DNA of 35,248 bases from Nonomuraea corallina (GCF_027620315.1 NZ_JAPNNL010000066.1:1-35248); one strand, 5' to 3'. Positions 1-8,586 are shown, counted from the first letter of the stretch. Translations and numbers: made by a program. The notes: generated by a model from the sequence alone, not told the origin.

Positions 1-193
1 CCACCGCGGCGCGTACTCGGACGCGATCGTGCTCGACGGCGGCGTCGCGGCGCTGGAGGCGGAGACCGCGCAGGTGGTGCCGGCCGGCGACCACACCCTG
101 TTCGTGGCCCGGGTGCTGAGCGTCGACTACGTCACCCCGGGCCTGCGCCCGCTCATCCGCCTGCGCGGCCGCTACCGCTCGGTGAGCGCCTAG
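1..193 (+). CDS. Flavin reductase-like FMN-binding protein, C-terminal fragment
   Basis: Only the last 63 codons are in the window; the frame begins at base 2 and ends in TAG at 191-193. The visible segment has the pattern AGDHTLFVARVLSVDY followed by a short tail rich in Arg and Leu ending RLRGRYRSVSA. A GDHT-hydrophobic strand followed by a 'PL..RGRY' ending is typical of the C-terminus of the split-barrel flavin reductase family, which binds FMN and either reduces flavin with NAD(P)H or partners a flavin-dependent monooxygenase. Substrate and partner cannot be told from this fragment. The stop overlaps the stop of sppA on the opposite strand within a shared CTAG. Family assignment is fairly likely; the role is unknown. 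Confidence 0.6.
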   Translation, partial: HRGAYSDAIVLDGGVAALEAETAQVVPAGDHTLFVARVLSVDYVTPGLRPLIRLRGRYRSVSA

Positions 194-1887
194 CGGATCC
201 GGTACCACGCGGGGAGGGCGAGCGGGCCGATCGCCGGGAGGCCGAGCTCGGCGGAGAGCCGGGCCAGCGGGCCCCAGGCGTCCAGGCGCACCCGGGCCAG
301 GGCCGCGGCCTTGTCCTCGCTCGACTCCGGGGGACGCAGGCGCTCCAGCGGGTTGAGCTTCGGGTAGACCCGGACCGGGGCGTCCTCCGCCAGGCCGACC
401 CGCTTCCTGGCCAGCAGCAGCGCGTCCTCCAGGCCGCCCAGCTCGTCCACCAGGCCGCGCTCGCGGGCGTCGGCGCCCGTCCACACCCGGCCTCGGGCCA
501 GCTCGTGGGCGCGCTCGCGGCTCAGGTCGCGGGCCTGGGCCACCTTGCCCACGAAGTCGTCGTAGATCCGGTCCAGCCAGGCGTTGACCCGGTCCCACTG
601 CTCGGGGGTGAAGGCCCGGCTGGTGGAGAACATGCCGGCGTTGGCGCCCACGGCGACCTGCTCGGTGTCCACGCCGATCTTCTCCATCAGCTCGGACAGC
701 ACCGGCTTGCCGCCCAGCACGCCGATCGACCCGGTGAGGGTGCCCGGCTGGGCCATGATGACGTCGGCGGCCATCGAGACGAAGTAGCCGCCGGAGGCCG
801 CCACGTCGCCCATCGACACGATCACGGGCTTGACCTCGCGCGTCAGCACCACCTCACGCCACACCGTGTCGGAGGCCACGTACGAGCCGCCGGGGCTGTC
901 GACCCGGAACACCACGGCCTTGACGTGCTCGTCGCGGCGGGCGGCGCGCAGCGCGGCGCTGATCGTGTCGGAGCCCATCGCACCGCCCCCGCCGAGCGGG
1001 CCGCGGCCGCTGCGGCCGGAGCGGATCGCGCCGCTGCCGTGCACGAGCGCGATGCCGTCGGCGGTCGGCTGGGGGAGCTTCTTGACGGCCGACGCCCGGT
1101 GGTAGCGGGACACGTACTGCAGGTGGGCGTCCGCGCCGGCGGACCGCTTGACCTCGTCGTACACCTCGTCCCGGTAGGCCAGGCCGTCGACCAGGCCGGC
1201 CTCCAGCGCCTCGGCGCCGATGAACGGGCCGCCGTCGATCAGCTCGCGCACCTTGGCGGGGTCGAGCCGCCGGCCCTCGGCGATGCCCGCGACGAGCTGC
1301 TCGGTCACCGACTCCACGATGCGGGCCATCGACTCGCGGTGCGGCTCGGTCATGTGGTCCTGGGTGAAGGTGTTGGCCGCGGTCTTGTACTCGTGGCGCT
1401 GGCCGACCTGGTAGTCGACGCCGAGCTTGCCCAGCGCGTTCTTCAGGAAGCGCTGCTCCAGGACCACGCCGGTCAGGCCCACGTCGCCGCTGGGCTGCAG
1501 GTAGACGCGCTCGAACGCGCTGGCCAGGAAGTAGGGGACGGTCCCGGCGCCGAACTCGCCGAACGTCTCGGCGAAGGCCACGGTCTGCTTGCCGGAGGCG
1601 CGGAACTGGACGACGGCCTGACGCAGCTCCTGCACGGTCGCCAGCCCGATCGGGTTGCCGCCGATCTTCACGATCAGCGCCTTGACCCGGGAGTCCTGCC
1701 GGGCTCGCTTCAGCCCGGCCAGCACGTCGGACAGGCGGGGCTTGCGCATGGACATCAGCGCGGCGAGCGGGTCGGCGGGCGGTCCCTCGGTCAGTCCCTC
1801 CGTGAGGTCGAGTTCGAGCACGAGCGGCGCGGTACGTCGCTGCCGGAGCTTTTCAACGGTATCGAAGATCGCCTTACCTGCGTCCAT
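190..1887 (-). CDS. sppA: Signal peptide peptidase SppA, 67-kDa type (family S49)
   Basis: The 565-residue protein has the two-repeat layout of long SppA proteases, which clear signal peptides and other fragments at the membrane using a Ser/Lys dyad. The likely general-base lysine is K168 in HEYKTAAN (first repeat) and the nucleophile is S365 in GDVAASGGY (second repeat); RVDSPGG near 328-334 and GTLTGSIGV just after the serine are family signatures. Unlike E. coli SppA there is no N-terminal membrane helix or signal peptide: the protein starts MDAGKAIFDTVEKL, so it is either cytosolic or peripherally bound. The ATG start at 1885-1887 is preceded by a weak AGGGTGG. It lies 87 bp downstream of a subtilase on the same strand. 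Confidence 0.9.
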   Translation of the reverse strand: MDAGKAIFDTVEKLRQRRTAPLVLELDLTEGLTEGPPADPLAALMSMRKPRLSDVLAGLKRARQDSRVKALIVKIGGNPIGLATVQELRQAVVQFRASGKQTVAFAETFGEFGAGTVPYFLASAFERVYLQPSGDVGLTGVVLEQRFLKNALGKLGVDYQVGQRHEYKTAANTFTQDHMTEPHRESMARIVESVTEQLVAGIAEGRRLDPAKVRELIDGGPFIGAEALEAGLVDGLAYRDEVYDEVKRSAGADAHLQYVSRYHRASAVKKLPQPTADGIALVHGSGAIRSGRSGRGPLGGGGAMGSDTISAALRAARRDEHVKAVVFRVDSPGGSYVASDTVWREVVLTREVKPVIVSMGDVAASGGYFVSMAADVIMAQPGTLTGSIGVLGGKPVLSELMEKIGVDTEQVAVGANAGMFSTSRAFTPEQWDRVNAWLDRIYDDFVGKVAQARDLSRERAHELARGRVWTGADARERGLVDELGGLEDALLLARKRVGLAEDAPVRVYPKLNPLERLRPPESSEDKAAALARVRLDAWGPLARLSAELGLPAIGPLALPAWYRIR

Positions 1888-1945
1888 AGAGCCACCCTAA
1901 GCGGCGCAAGTCGGGCGCGTGCGTCCAACTCGGGCCAACTCCCCC

Positions 1946-1960
1946 GGGAGGGCGGCTCCC
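1946..1960 (-). terminator. Short GC hairpin between subtilase 1 and sppA
   Basis: GGGAG and CTCCC form a 5-bp stem around GGCGG, just after the subtilase 1 stop codon. There is no U-tract, so this is only a weak candidate for attenuation or termination between the two genes. Confidence 0.2.
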
Positions 1961-1974
1961 CCCAAGAGGACGGC

Positions 1975-3405
1975 TCAGCGCGGAGCGGCGGCCGTGGTCG
2001 CGCGTCCCACGTCGAGGCGCCGTACGGAGCCGCCGCCCGGGACCGGCCGGCCGGTCTCCTGCAGCCGCCGCAGGGTCCGCGCCGTGTCGAGCCCCGGGTA
2101 CGCCTGCCGCATCACCGCGAACGCTCCCGCCACGTGCGGCGCCGACATGGAGGTGCCGCTCATGGTCCCGTACGTGTCGTCAGGCACCGAGGACGTGATC
2201 GCCACGCCGGGCGCGAACAGGTCCAGCAGCGGCCCTCGGTTCGAGAAGGCCGCGATCCGGTCCGCGTCGTCGGTGGCGCCCACCGCGACGGCGCTGGAGA
2301 CGCAGGCCGGCGCCGTGACGCCGGCGCGTGCCCCGTTGCCGGCCGCCACCACGGGCGCGACGCGCAGGCCCACCAGCGCGTCGAACTCGCCCTTGAGCGC
2401 CGCCGCCTCCGGGTCGGCGTCGCAGTGCCGCTCGTAAGGACCGGACCCGCCGAAGCTCATGTTCACCGAGGCCACGTTGCGCGTCCTGGCCACGCGGGCG
2501 ACGTACTGCAGCGCCAGCTTCTGGTCGGAGGTGTAGCTGACGAAGCACGGTGTCCTCGCGCCGACCTGCGCGCAGCCCGCCGGGGAGTCGAGCCGGCTGA
2601 AGACCTGGACGGGCAGGATCGAGGCGCCGGGGGCGACCCCGTTCGCCGGGGCGCCGCGTGCGAACCGGCCGGCCGCGATGCCGGCCACGTGGGTGCCGTG
2701 TCCGCACTCGTTGACGCCGCCCGCCATGCAGCGCCTGATCGAGCTGCTCGCGGCTCCCGGGCCGGTCTGGGTGTCGCGGCCGTTCGGGCACAGGGAGACG
2801 GCCCCGATGCTCGGGTCGGTGGTGGAGAAGCAGGCCTGGTCCACGATGCGGCCGCGCAGAAAGGGATGGTCGCCGTCGACGCCCAGGTCCAGGACGGCCA
2901 CAGTGGCGCCGCGGCCCGTCCAGCCGGCCGCGTTCGCGACGTCGGAGCCGATCACCCTGGTGCTCTCGGCCAGGAACGGCACGCTCAGCCGGTCGGCGTA
3001 CACGGCCCTGACCCGCCGGTCCTTGCGGAGCTCGGCCAGCGCGGCGGCGTCGACCTCGGCGACGAGGAAGCCGGCCGAGGCGGGCGTCTCCAGCACCCTG
3101 GACCCCGGCGAGACCCGCTCGACGTCCGTGACGACGCCGCTCATCGGATGGCCGGGCCGCAGCTCGACGATGGAACGGACCCTGCGCTCGGCGCGGACCC
3201 GCGCGGCCAGGCCCCGGCCGACCTTGGGCCGGCCGCCGTCGCGGGCGCTTCGCCGGACCTCCCGTGGAGGGCCGTCCGACACGTCACCCGAGGACTCGCC
3301 CCGGACGATCTCCGGAGCGCCGTCCCTGGCGCCCGCGTAGCCCGCGGGCGCGGCCAGCATCGTGGTCAGGGTGAGCGCGCAGGCGAGCGCGGAGCGAGAT
3401 CCCAC
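1975..3405 (-). CDS. Secreted subtilisin-like serine protease (S8), subtilase 1
   Basis: The 476-residue preproprotein starts with a GTG at 3403-3405 behind a good GGAGG (3411-3415). Residues 1-24 form a Sec-type signal peptide (hydrophobic LACALTLTTMLAAPAGYA). Residues of roughly 75-145 resemble an inhibitor I9-type propeptide. The catalytic triad is visible as D173 (VAVLDLGVDGDH), H236 (CGHGTHVAG) and S419 (SGTSMSAPHVAG), with oxyanion Asn N357 (VVAAGNGA). Several cysteines in the catalytic domain (for example C192, C206, C226, C234) suggest disulfides. It is an extracellular endopeptidase by inference; specificity is unknown. It is paralogous to the adjacent upstream subtilase, sharing motifs such as NRGPLLDLFAPGV, but lacks that protein's linker and extra C-terminal domain. 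Confidence 0.93.
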   Translation of the reverse strand: MGSRSALACALTLTTMLAAPAGYAGARDGAPEIVRGESSGDVSDGPPREVRRSARDGGRPKVGRGLAARVRAERRVRSIVELRPGHPMSGVVTDVERVSPGSRVLETPASAGFLVAEVDAAALAELRKDRRVRAVYADRLSVPFLAESTRVIGSDVANAAGWTGRGATVAVLDLGVDGDHPFLRGRIVDQACFSTTDPSIGAVSLCPNGRDTQTGPGAASSSIRRCMAGGVNECGHGTHVAGIAAGRFARGAPANGVAPGASILPVQVFSRLDSPAGCAQVGARTPCFVSYTSDQKLALQYVARVARTRNVASVNMSFGGSGPYERHCDADPEAAALKGEFDALVGLRVAPVVAAGNGARAGVTAPACVSSAVAVGATDDADRIAAFSNRGPLLDLFAPGVAITSSVPDDTYGTMSGTSMSAPHVAGAFAVMRQAYPGLDTARTLRRLQETGRPVPGGGSVRRLDVGRATTAAAPR

Positions 3406-3489
3406 TGGTTCCTCCGAGGGCGTCGAGCGGACGACACGGCGGATTGCTCCCCGGTCGCGTCGTCCGTGACGCCTCGGTTGTCCAGCCCT

Positions 3490-5439
3490 TTACCGGGATT
3501 TGATCACCTTGGCGGCGGCCTTCCTGAGCGCGGGTCCCTTCGACTTCTTCGACAGCCGCACCTTCTCCGCGGAGCCGAGGGTCTTGGTGCCGTTCGAGCC
3601 GTGCGCCCAGTTGAGCCAGCCCGCCAGCAGCGCGCTGTCGAGCTTCCCCTTGGCCGTCTTGGTGCTCTTGAGCACCCGGTACGCCCTGCCCAGCGACGAG
3701 GCCTTGGTCACCTCGGGGAAGACCTTGCTGGCCTTGCCCACGAGCTTGAGGTAGCAGCCGAGCGTCTCGTCGCTCATCGTGCCGCTGCCGCGGTGGATCT
3801 CCTTGGCCCACTGCTTGGCGGTCAGCCGCTTGCCCGCGGTGCCCCGGGTGCAGACCGGCGCCGCCTTCGCGGGCGGGGTCGGGGTGACGGTGATCGTGAC
3901 CGTGACGGTCACCGTGGGCAGCGGCACCGGCGTCGGGTCCTGCGACGGGTCCGGCTGGGGCGTCGGACCGGACGGTTGCGGGTCGTCCGGATCGGGGTCG
4001 GCCGGGTCCGGGTCGGTGGGGCCGGGGTCGGCCGGGTCCGGGTCGGTGGGGCCGGGGTCGTCCGGATCGGGGTCGGTGGGGCCCGGGTTCGGGGCGGCCG
4101 GCGGGCTCTGGCTGACGTCCGGCTGCGGCGCGCTGCCGGTCACCGCCGCCGCCACGTCCAGCCGCGGCGTGCGCACCTCCGCGCCGCCGGCCTGGTAGAC
4201 GTACGGCCTGCCGGTGGCGACCAGCTTGGCGATCAGCTCAGGCATCGGCGTCTGCGGCGACTGCGCCTTCAGCAGCGCCAGCGCGCCCGCCACGTGCGGG
4301 GTGGCCATGGACGTGCCGCTGTAGACCGTCATCTGGTTGTCCGGCACCGACGACTCGATGTCCACGCCGGGCGCGAACAGGTCGAGCAGCGGGCCCCGGT
4401 TGGAGAAGTCGGCGATGGCGTCGCCGTCGTCGTTGGCGCCGACGGATACGGCGGAGCTGATGCAGGCGGGGAACGAGGCGCCCTCGAAGTACTCGTTGCC
4501 GGCCGCGACCACGGTGGCGATGTTCTTGGCGAGCAGGGCGTCGATCTTCGGCTTGAAGATCCGGCCCTCCTCGCTGTCGTCGCAGGTGGTCTGGTTCGGC
4601 ATGCCGCCGAGGCTCAGGTTGACCGCCGCGATGGGCTCGGCGAGCGAGGCCACGTGGTCCAGGGCCAGCCGCAGCGACGACTCGTACGCCAGCACGCAGG
4701 CGGCCGCCCCGCACAGGTCCTCGTCGTTGACCCGGCTGAACACCTGCACCGCGATGATGCCCGCGCCGGGCGCGACCCCGCCGGTGCCCGCGGCGACGCC
4801 GGCCACGTGCGTGCCGTGGTCGCACAGGTTGACCCCGTCGAGCAGGCACTTGGCGGTGGTGGCGTCGGCCGCGCCGGGGCCGGTCTGGCTGGGCTGGCCG
4901 TTGGGGCAGAGCGACTCCGTGTTCGCGTCCACGGCGGAGAAGCACGCCTCGGCCACCACCCGGCCGCCCAGGAACGGGTGGTCCAGGTCGACGCCGGTGT
5001 CCAGGATGGCGATGTTCTGCCCGGCCCCGATGTGACCGGCGGCGTGCGCCTGGTCGGCCCCGATCTGCTTGATGCTGGAGGCCAGGGCGGGCGGGTAGGC
5101 GCGGTCGCGGTGGATGGAGGTGACCCGGGGGTCCTCGGCGAGCGCGGCCAGTTCCTCCGCCGTGCCCTCGACCACCATGAACGGCTGGCTCTGCGGCTGC
5201 AGCAGCACCTCGACGCTGTCGGCGGCGGCCTTGCCCGCCACCGGGGCGTGCTGGCCGGGGTCGGTCAGCTCGACGATGGCGCGCACGGTGCCGCCGTCGA
5301 CCGCTAAGCCCTCCTCGATCTTCTCTTCGGCGCTCGTGGCGCTGGGGGACGGTGTCGGCGTGGGATCGTCGGCGAACGCCGGCGCCGCGGGGAGCAGCGC
5401 CAGCATGATCGCGGTGGCGATCAGGGGGCGAAGTCGCAC
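3490..5439 (-). CDS. Secreted subtilisin-like protease (S8) with Pro-Asp linker and unknown C-terminal domain, subtilase 2
   Basis: I place the start at the GTG at 5437-5439, because GGAGG lies six bases before it; an ATG seven codons upstream (5458-5460) is in frame but lacks a ribosome site. In numbering from that ATG the protein has 656 residues. A signal peptide ends near APAFA (30), then a propeptide-like region (60-120), and a catalytic domain with D154 (AILDTGVDLDH), H215 (CDHGTHVAG), N322 (VAAGNEY) and S384 (SGTSMATPHVAG). From about 445 to 530 runs an acidic Pro-Asp-Thr linker with three 10-residue GPTDPDPxDP repeats, then a Thr-Val-rich strip. The last 120 residues form a basic Lys-rich domain with C537 and C569 that I do not recognise; it could bind the cell wall or an anionic polymer. 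It is probably a duplicate of subtilase 1. Confidence 0.92.
   Translation of the reverse strand: MRLRPLIATAIMLALLPAAPAFADDPTPTPSPSATSAEEKIEEGLAVDGGTVRAIVELTDPGQHAPVAGKAAADSVEVLLQPQSQPFMVVEGTAEELAALAEDPRVTSIHRDRAYPPALASSIKQIGADQAHAAGHIGAGQNIAILDTGVDLDHPFLGGRVVAEACFSAVDANTESLCPNGQPSQTGPGAADATTAKCLLDGVNLCDHGTHVAGVAAGTGGVAPGAGIIAVQVFSRVNDEDLCGAAACVLAYESSLRLALDHVASLAEPIAAVNLSLGGMPNQTTCDDSEEGRIFKPKIDALLAKNIATVVAAGNEYFEGASFPACISSAVSVGANDDGDAIADFSNRGPLLDLFAPGVDIESSVPDNQMTVYSGTSMATPHVAGALALLKAQSPQTPMPELIAKLVATGRPYVYQAGGAEVRTPRLDVAAAVTGSAPQPDVSQSPPAAPNPGPTDPDPDDPGPTDPDPADPGPTDPDPADPDPDDPQPSGPTPQPDPSQDPTPVPLPTVTVTVTITVTPTPPAKAAPVCTRGTAGKRLTAKQWAKEIHRGSGTMSDETLGCYLKLVGKASKVFPEVTKASSLGRAYRVLKSTKTAKGKLDSALLAGWLNWAHGSNGTKTLGSAEKVRLSKKSKGPALRKAAAKVIKSR
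3994..4083 (-). repeat. Three tandem 30-bp units coding for the Pro-Asp linker
   Basis: Units lie at 3994-4023, 4024-4053 and 4054-4083. The first two are identical and the third differs at a few bases. They are in frame within subtilase 2 and encode GPTDPDP(A/D)DP repeats. Identity at the DNA level suggests recent unit duplication, so linker length may vary between strains. Confidence 0.9.
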
Positions 5440-5483
5440 CAGCTTCCTCCGAAGAGACATGATCTCGGAGTTTAGGGCGATTT

Positions 5484-5506
5484 ATCAGGACGGCACAGGC
5501 CCTGAT
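5484..5506. promoter_or_regulatory. Inverted repeat upstream of subtilase 2
   Basis: ATCAGG (5484-5489) and CCTGAT (5501-5506) are perfect complementary arms with an 11-base spacer. They lie between the glgB stop and the subtilase 2 start. This could be an operator for the protease gene or a weak hairpin after glgB; no U-tract follows in the glgB direction. Confidence 0.3.
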
Positions 5507-5537
5507 CCCGCTTTCTCACCGAACTTTCAGCCGTCTG

Positions 5538-7688
5538 TCAGGAGGCGGGAGACCTCAGCCAGACCGCCCCCAGCGGCGGAACCCGCAGCGTCGTGGAGTA
5601 CGGCAGGCCGTGCCACGGCTCCTCGACCGCCTCCACCGTGCCCAGATTGCCCACCCCGCTGCCCCAGTACTCGTAGGCGTCGGTGTTGACCGCCTCGGTC
5701 CACCGCCCCCCGCACGGGAGCCCGATCCGGTAGTTCTCGTGCGTCGCGCCGCTGAAGTTGGCCACGCACGCCACCGCGGACCCGTCCCGCGCATAACGGA
5801 TGAACGAGAACGTGTTGCCCGGCGCGTCGTCCGCGTCGATCCACCGGAAGCCCTCGGGCCGCGTGTCCTGCTCCCACAGCGCCGGGGTGTCCTTGTAGAA
5901 CCGGTTGAGGTCGCGTACCAGCTTCTGCACGCCCTGATGGCCGTCGAACTCCAGCACCCACCAGTCGAGCCCGCGCTCCTCCGACCACTCCGAGCCCTGG
6001 CCGAACTCCCCGCCCATGAACAGCAGCTGCTTGCCCGGATGCGCCCACATGAACGCCAGCAGGGCGCGCAGCTGGGCGAAGCGCTGCCACTCGTCGCCGG
6101 GCATCTTGCCCAGGAGCGAGCCCTTGCCGTGCACCACCTCGTCATGGGAGAGCGGCAGGACGTAGTTCTCCGAGTAGGCGTAGATGAGCGAGAACGTCAT
6201 CTGGTGATGGTGGTACTGCCGGAAGACCGGCTCGTGCCGGAGGTACTCCAGCGTGTCGTGCATCCAGCCCATGTTCCACTTGAACCCGAAGCCGAGCCCG
6301 CCCAGGTGCACCGGCCGCGACACGCCCGGCCACGCGGTGGACTCCTCCGCCACGGTCATGATGCCGGGCGCCTCCCGGTAGCAGACGGAGTTCATCTCCT
6401 TGAGGAACTCGACCGCGTCGAGGTTCTCCCTGCCGCCGTAGACGTTGGGCGTCCACTCGCCCTCGCGCCGCGAGTAGTCCAGGTAGAGCATCGAGGCCAC
6501 CGCGTCCACCCGCAGGCCGTCGATGTGGAACTCCTTGAGCCAGTAGAGCGCGTTGGCGACCAGGAAGTTGCGCACCTCACGGCGGCCGAAGTCGAACACG
6601 TACGTGCCCCAGTCGGGATGCTCGCCCCTGGCCGGGTCGGCGTGCTCGTACAGCGGGGTGCCGTCGAACCGGGCCAGCGCCCAGTCGTCCATCGGGAAGT
6701 GCGCGGGCACCCAGTCCAGCAGCACCCCGATGCCCTTCTGGTGCATCCGGTCCACGAACGCGCGGAACTCGTCAGGCGTGCCGAAGCGGGCCGTCGGCGC
6801 GTAGTAGGAGGTCACCTGGTAGCCCCACGACCCGCCGAACGGGTGCTCGGCCACCGGCAGCAGCTCCACGTGCGTGAAGCCCAGGTCGGCCACGTACGCG
6901 GAGAGCTGGTCCGCCAGCTCCAGGTAGGACAGGCCGGGCCGCCACGAGCCCAGGTGCACCTCGTAGATGCTCACCGGCCCGTTGCGCGGCTGCCCCTCGG
7001 CCCGCTCGGCCATCCACTCCTCGTCCTGCCAGGTGTAGTTCGACCGCTCCACGACCGAGGCGGTCTGCGGCGGCAGCTCGGTCCGGCGCGCCATCGGGTC
7101 GGCCTTGTCGCGCCACACGCCGTCGGCGCCCAGCACCTGGTACTTGTAGCGTTCGCCGGCGTCGACGCCGGGGACGAACAGCTCCCACACGCCCGAGCGG
7201 CCCAGCGAGCGCATCGGGTGGGCGGTGCCGTCCCAGTGGTTGAAGTCGCCGATCACGCGGACGCCGCGGGCGTTCGGGGCCCAGACGGCGAACGCGGTGC
7301 CGTGCGCGTCCTGGTGCTCCATGACCCGGGCGCCGAGGACCTCCCAGAGCCGCTCGTGCCGCCCCTCGCCGATCAGGTGCAGGTCGACCTCGCCCAGCGT
7401 CGGCCAGTGCCGGTACGGGTCGCGCGTCTCGTACGCCTCACCACCGGGGTAACGGACGCTCAAGGTGTAGGCGGGAACCTTGTCCAAGCCGGGGACCGTG
7501 GTCTCGAACACGCCATGGGCCACATGCTTCAGATCGTGCGCGGTGCCGTCCTCCAGCACCACGCGGACCTGTTCGGCGAGCGGGCGGAGCGCGCGGAAGG
7601 TCGTCCCGTTCGGCCCCGGGTGGGCACCCAGCACAGAGTGCGGATCATGATGCGCCCCGCCCGCGAGGCGGTCGAGCTCTGTCCTCAT
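5538..7688 (-). CDS. glgB: 1,4-alpha-glucan branching enzyme (GH13_9)
   Basis: GlgB cuts an alpha-1,4 chain and rejoins it through an alpha-1,6 bond, branching the glucan extended by GlgE. Numbered from the ATG at 7692-7694 (718 residues), the catalytic residues are nucleophile D397 (DGLRVDAVASMLYLD), acid/base E450 (MTVAEESTAWPGVS) and D518 (LPLSHDEVVHGKGS). An N-terminal CBM48-like module (about 130-215, with FNHWDGTAHPM) and an earlier beta-sandwich segment precede the barrel, the normal layout for actinomycete GlgB. I prefer the ATG two codons later (7686-7688), because GGGAG then sits seven bases upstream. It is on the same strand as glgE-treS-maltokinase but cut off from them by an oppositely oriented gene, so it must have its own promoter in 7689-7880. 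Confidence 0.96.
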   Translation of the reverse strand: MRTELDRLAGGAHHDPHSVLGAHPGPNGTTFRALRPLAEQVRVVLEDGTAHDLKHVAHGVFETTVPGLDKVPAYTLSVRYPGGEAYETRDPYRHWPTLGEVDLHLIGEGRHERLWEVLGARVMEHQDAHGTAFAVWAPNARGVRVIGDFNHWDGTAHPMRSLGRSGVWELFVPGVDAGERYKYQVLGADGVWRDKADPMARRTELPPQTASVVERSNYTWQDEEWMAERAEGQPRNGPVSIYEVHLGSWRPGLSYLELADQLSAYVADLGFTHVELLPVAEHPFGGSWGYQVTSYYAPTARFGTPDEFRAFVDRMHQKGIGVLLDWVPAHFPMDDWALARFDGTPLYEHADPARGEHPDWGTYVFDFGRREVRNFLVANALYWLKEFHIDGLRVDAVASMLYLDYSRREGEWTPNVYGGRENLDAVEFLKEMNSVCYREAPGIMTVAEESTAWPGVSRPVHLGGLGFGFKWNMGWMHDTLEYLRHEPVFRQYHHHQMTFSLIYAYSENYVLPLSHDEVVHGKGSLLGKMPGDEWQRFAQLRALLAFMWAHPGKQLLFMGGEFGQGSEWSEERGLDWWVLEFDGHQGVQKLVRDLNRFYKDTPALWEQDTRPEGFRWIDADDAPGNTFSFIRYARDGSAVACVANFSGATHENYRIGLPCGGRWTEAVNTDAYEYWGSGVGNLGTVEAVEEPWHGLPYSTTLRVPPLGAVWLRSPAS

Positions 7689-7804
7689 CGGCATGCTCCC
7701 AACACTGCCCTATAGCGACCGTCCATCTGTGGCACTGCCCGCATTCACCCCGACAATCACCGAAAGTGCGGAATCTTGGGTTTATCGAAAAATAAGCGCA
7801 GGTA

Positions 7805-7828
7805 CGCCCGGTTTCGTCAATCCGGGCG
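7805..7828. promoter_or_regulatory. Stem-loop between glgB and the RibD-like gene
   Basis: CGCCCGG (7805-7811) pairs perfectly with CCGGGCG (7822-7828) around a 10-base loop. It lies in the divergent intergenic region, about 52 bases before the RibD-like start. It may be an mRNA hairpin in that gene's leader or an operator; there is no U-tract. Confidence 0.3.
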
Positions 7829-7880
7829 CCTCGGCTCCGACCAGGGCTCGACGGAGTGGTACGACCCCTGAGGAGAACCC

Positions 7881-8528
7881 ATGGCCCAGCTGCTGAGAGT
7901 GCAGAACTTCACCGTCTCCAGCGACGGGATCGGCGCCGGCGCCGACCAGAGCCTCGAAGACCCGTTCGGCAGCGGCATCGACCCCGGCACGATGTTCGCC
8001 TGGGCCGGCGCCACGGCGAGCTGGCCCAACCGCACCGAACCCGGCGGGAGCCGCGGCCTCGACGACTACTTCACCCGCGACTTCACCCACGACATCGGCG
8101 CCGAGATCATGGGCCGCAACAAGTTCGGCCCCCAGCGCGGCCCCTGGCAGGACCACGAGTGGCGCGGCTGGTGGGGCGACGAGCCCCCGTTCCACACCCC
8201 GGTGTTCGTCATGACCCACCACGAGCGCCCCTCCTTCACGCTCTCCGACACCACCTTCCACTTCGTCGGCGGCGACCCGGCCACCGTCCTGGACCGGGCG
8301 CGCGGGGCGGCGGGAGGCAAGGACGTCCGTCTCGGCGGCGGCGTCACCACCATCCGGGAGTTCCTGGATGCCGACCTCGTCGACACCCTGCATGTGGCGG
8401 TCTGCCCGGTGAAGCTCGGATCCGGACTGCGGCTCTGGGAGTCACCGGACGACCTGCGCGACCGCTTCCATCTGGAGATCGTGCCCAGCCCGAGCGGCGT
8501 CACCCACCACCTGTTCTGGCGCAGGTGA
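7881..8528 (+). CDS. RibD C-terminal/dihydrofolate-reductase-fold family protein
   Basis: The 215-residue protein has the features of the small DHFR-like RibD C-terminal domain family: an N-terminal strand LLRVQNFTVSSDGIGAG, IMGRNKFG (positions about 76-83, the cofactor-side helix), FVMTHHERP, a Gly-rich VRLGGGVTTIREFLDADLVDTLHVAVCPVKLGSGLRLW block that resembles the NADPH-binding and C-terminal region. These proteins are thought to be NAD(P)H-dependent reductases, but most are uncharacterised; this one is too diverged from true riboflavin or folate enzymes to name a substrate. Start ATG at 7881 follows GAGGAG with a short spacer. It sits alone on the plus strand between glgB and maltokinase, breaking what is otherwise a co-directional GlgE-pathway cluster, and looks like a later insertion. 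Confidence 0.85.
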   Translation: MAQLLRVQNFTVSSDGIGAGADQSLEDPFGSGIDPGTMFAWAGATASWPNRTEPGGSRGLDDYFTRDFTHDIGAEIMGRNKFGPQRGPWQDHEWRGWWGDEPPFHTPVFVMTHHERPSFTLSDTTFHFVGGDPATVLDRARGAAGGKDVRLGGGVTTIREFLDADLVDTLHVAVCPVKLGSGLRLWESPDDLRDRFHLEIVPSPSGVTHHLFWRR

Positions 8529-8536
8529 TCTGCTCA

Positions 8537-8555
8537 CCCGCCGGGCGAAGGCGGG
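8537..8555. terminator. GC hairpin between convergent RibD-like gene and maltokinase
   Basis: CCCGCC (8537-8542) pairs with GGCGGG (8550-8555) around a 7-base loop in the 58-bp gap between two convergent genes. It lacks a U-tract but its placement fits a bidirectional transcript end. Confidence 0.35.
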
Positions 8556-8586
8556 GACGCGGTCGGTGTGGGGACCTGGTCCGGTC

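Noticed and set aside
3428..3466. Terminator between the two subtilase genes (CGGACGAC with GTCGTCCG)
   Set aside because: The 8-bp arms are separated by 23 bases and no U-tract follows; the loop is too large for a confident terminator.
505..5307. A 1600-codon open frame on the plus strand
   Set aside because: It runs antisense to sppA and the two subtilases, whose catalytic motifs are intact. The translation is low-complexity Gly, Ala, Arg, Val and His, as expected for a GC-rich shadow frame.
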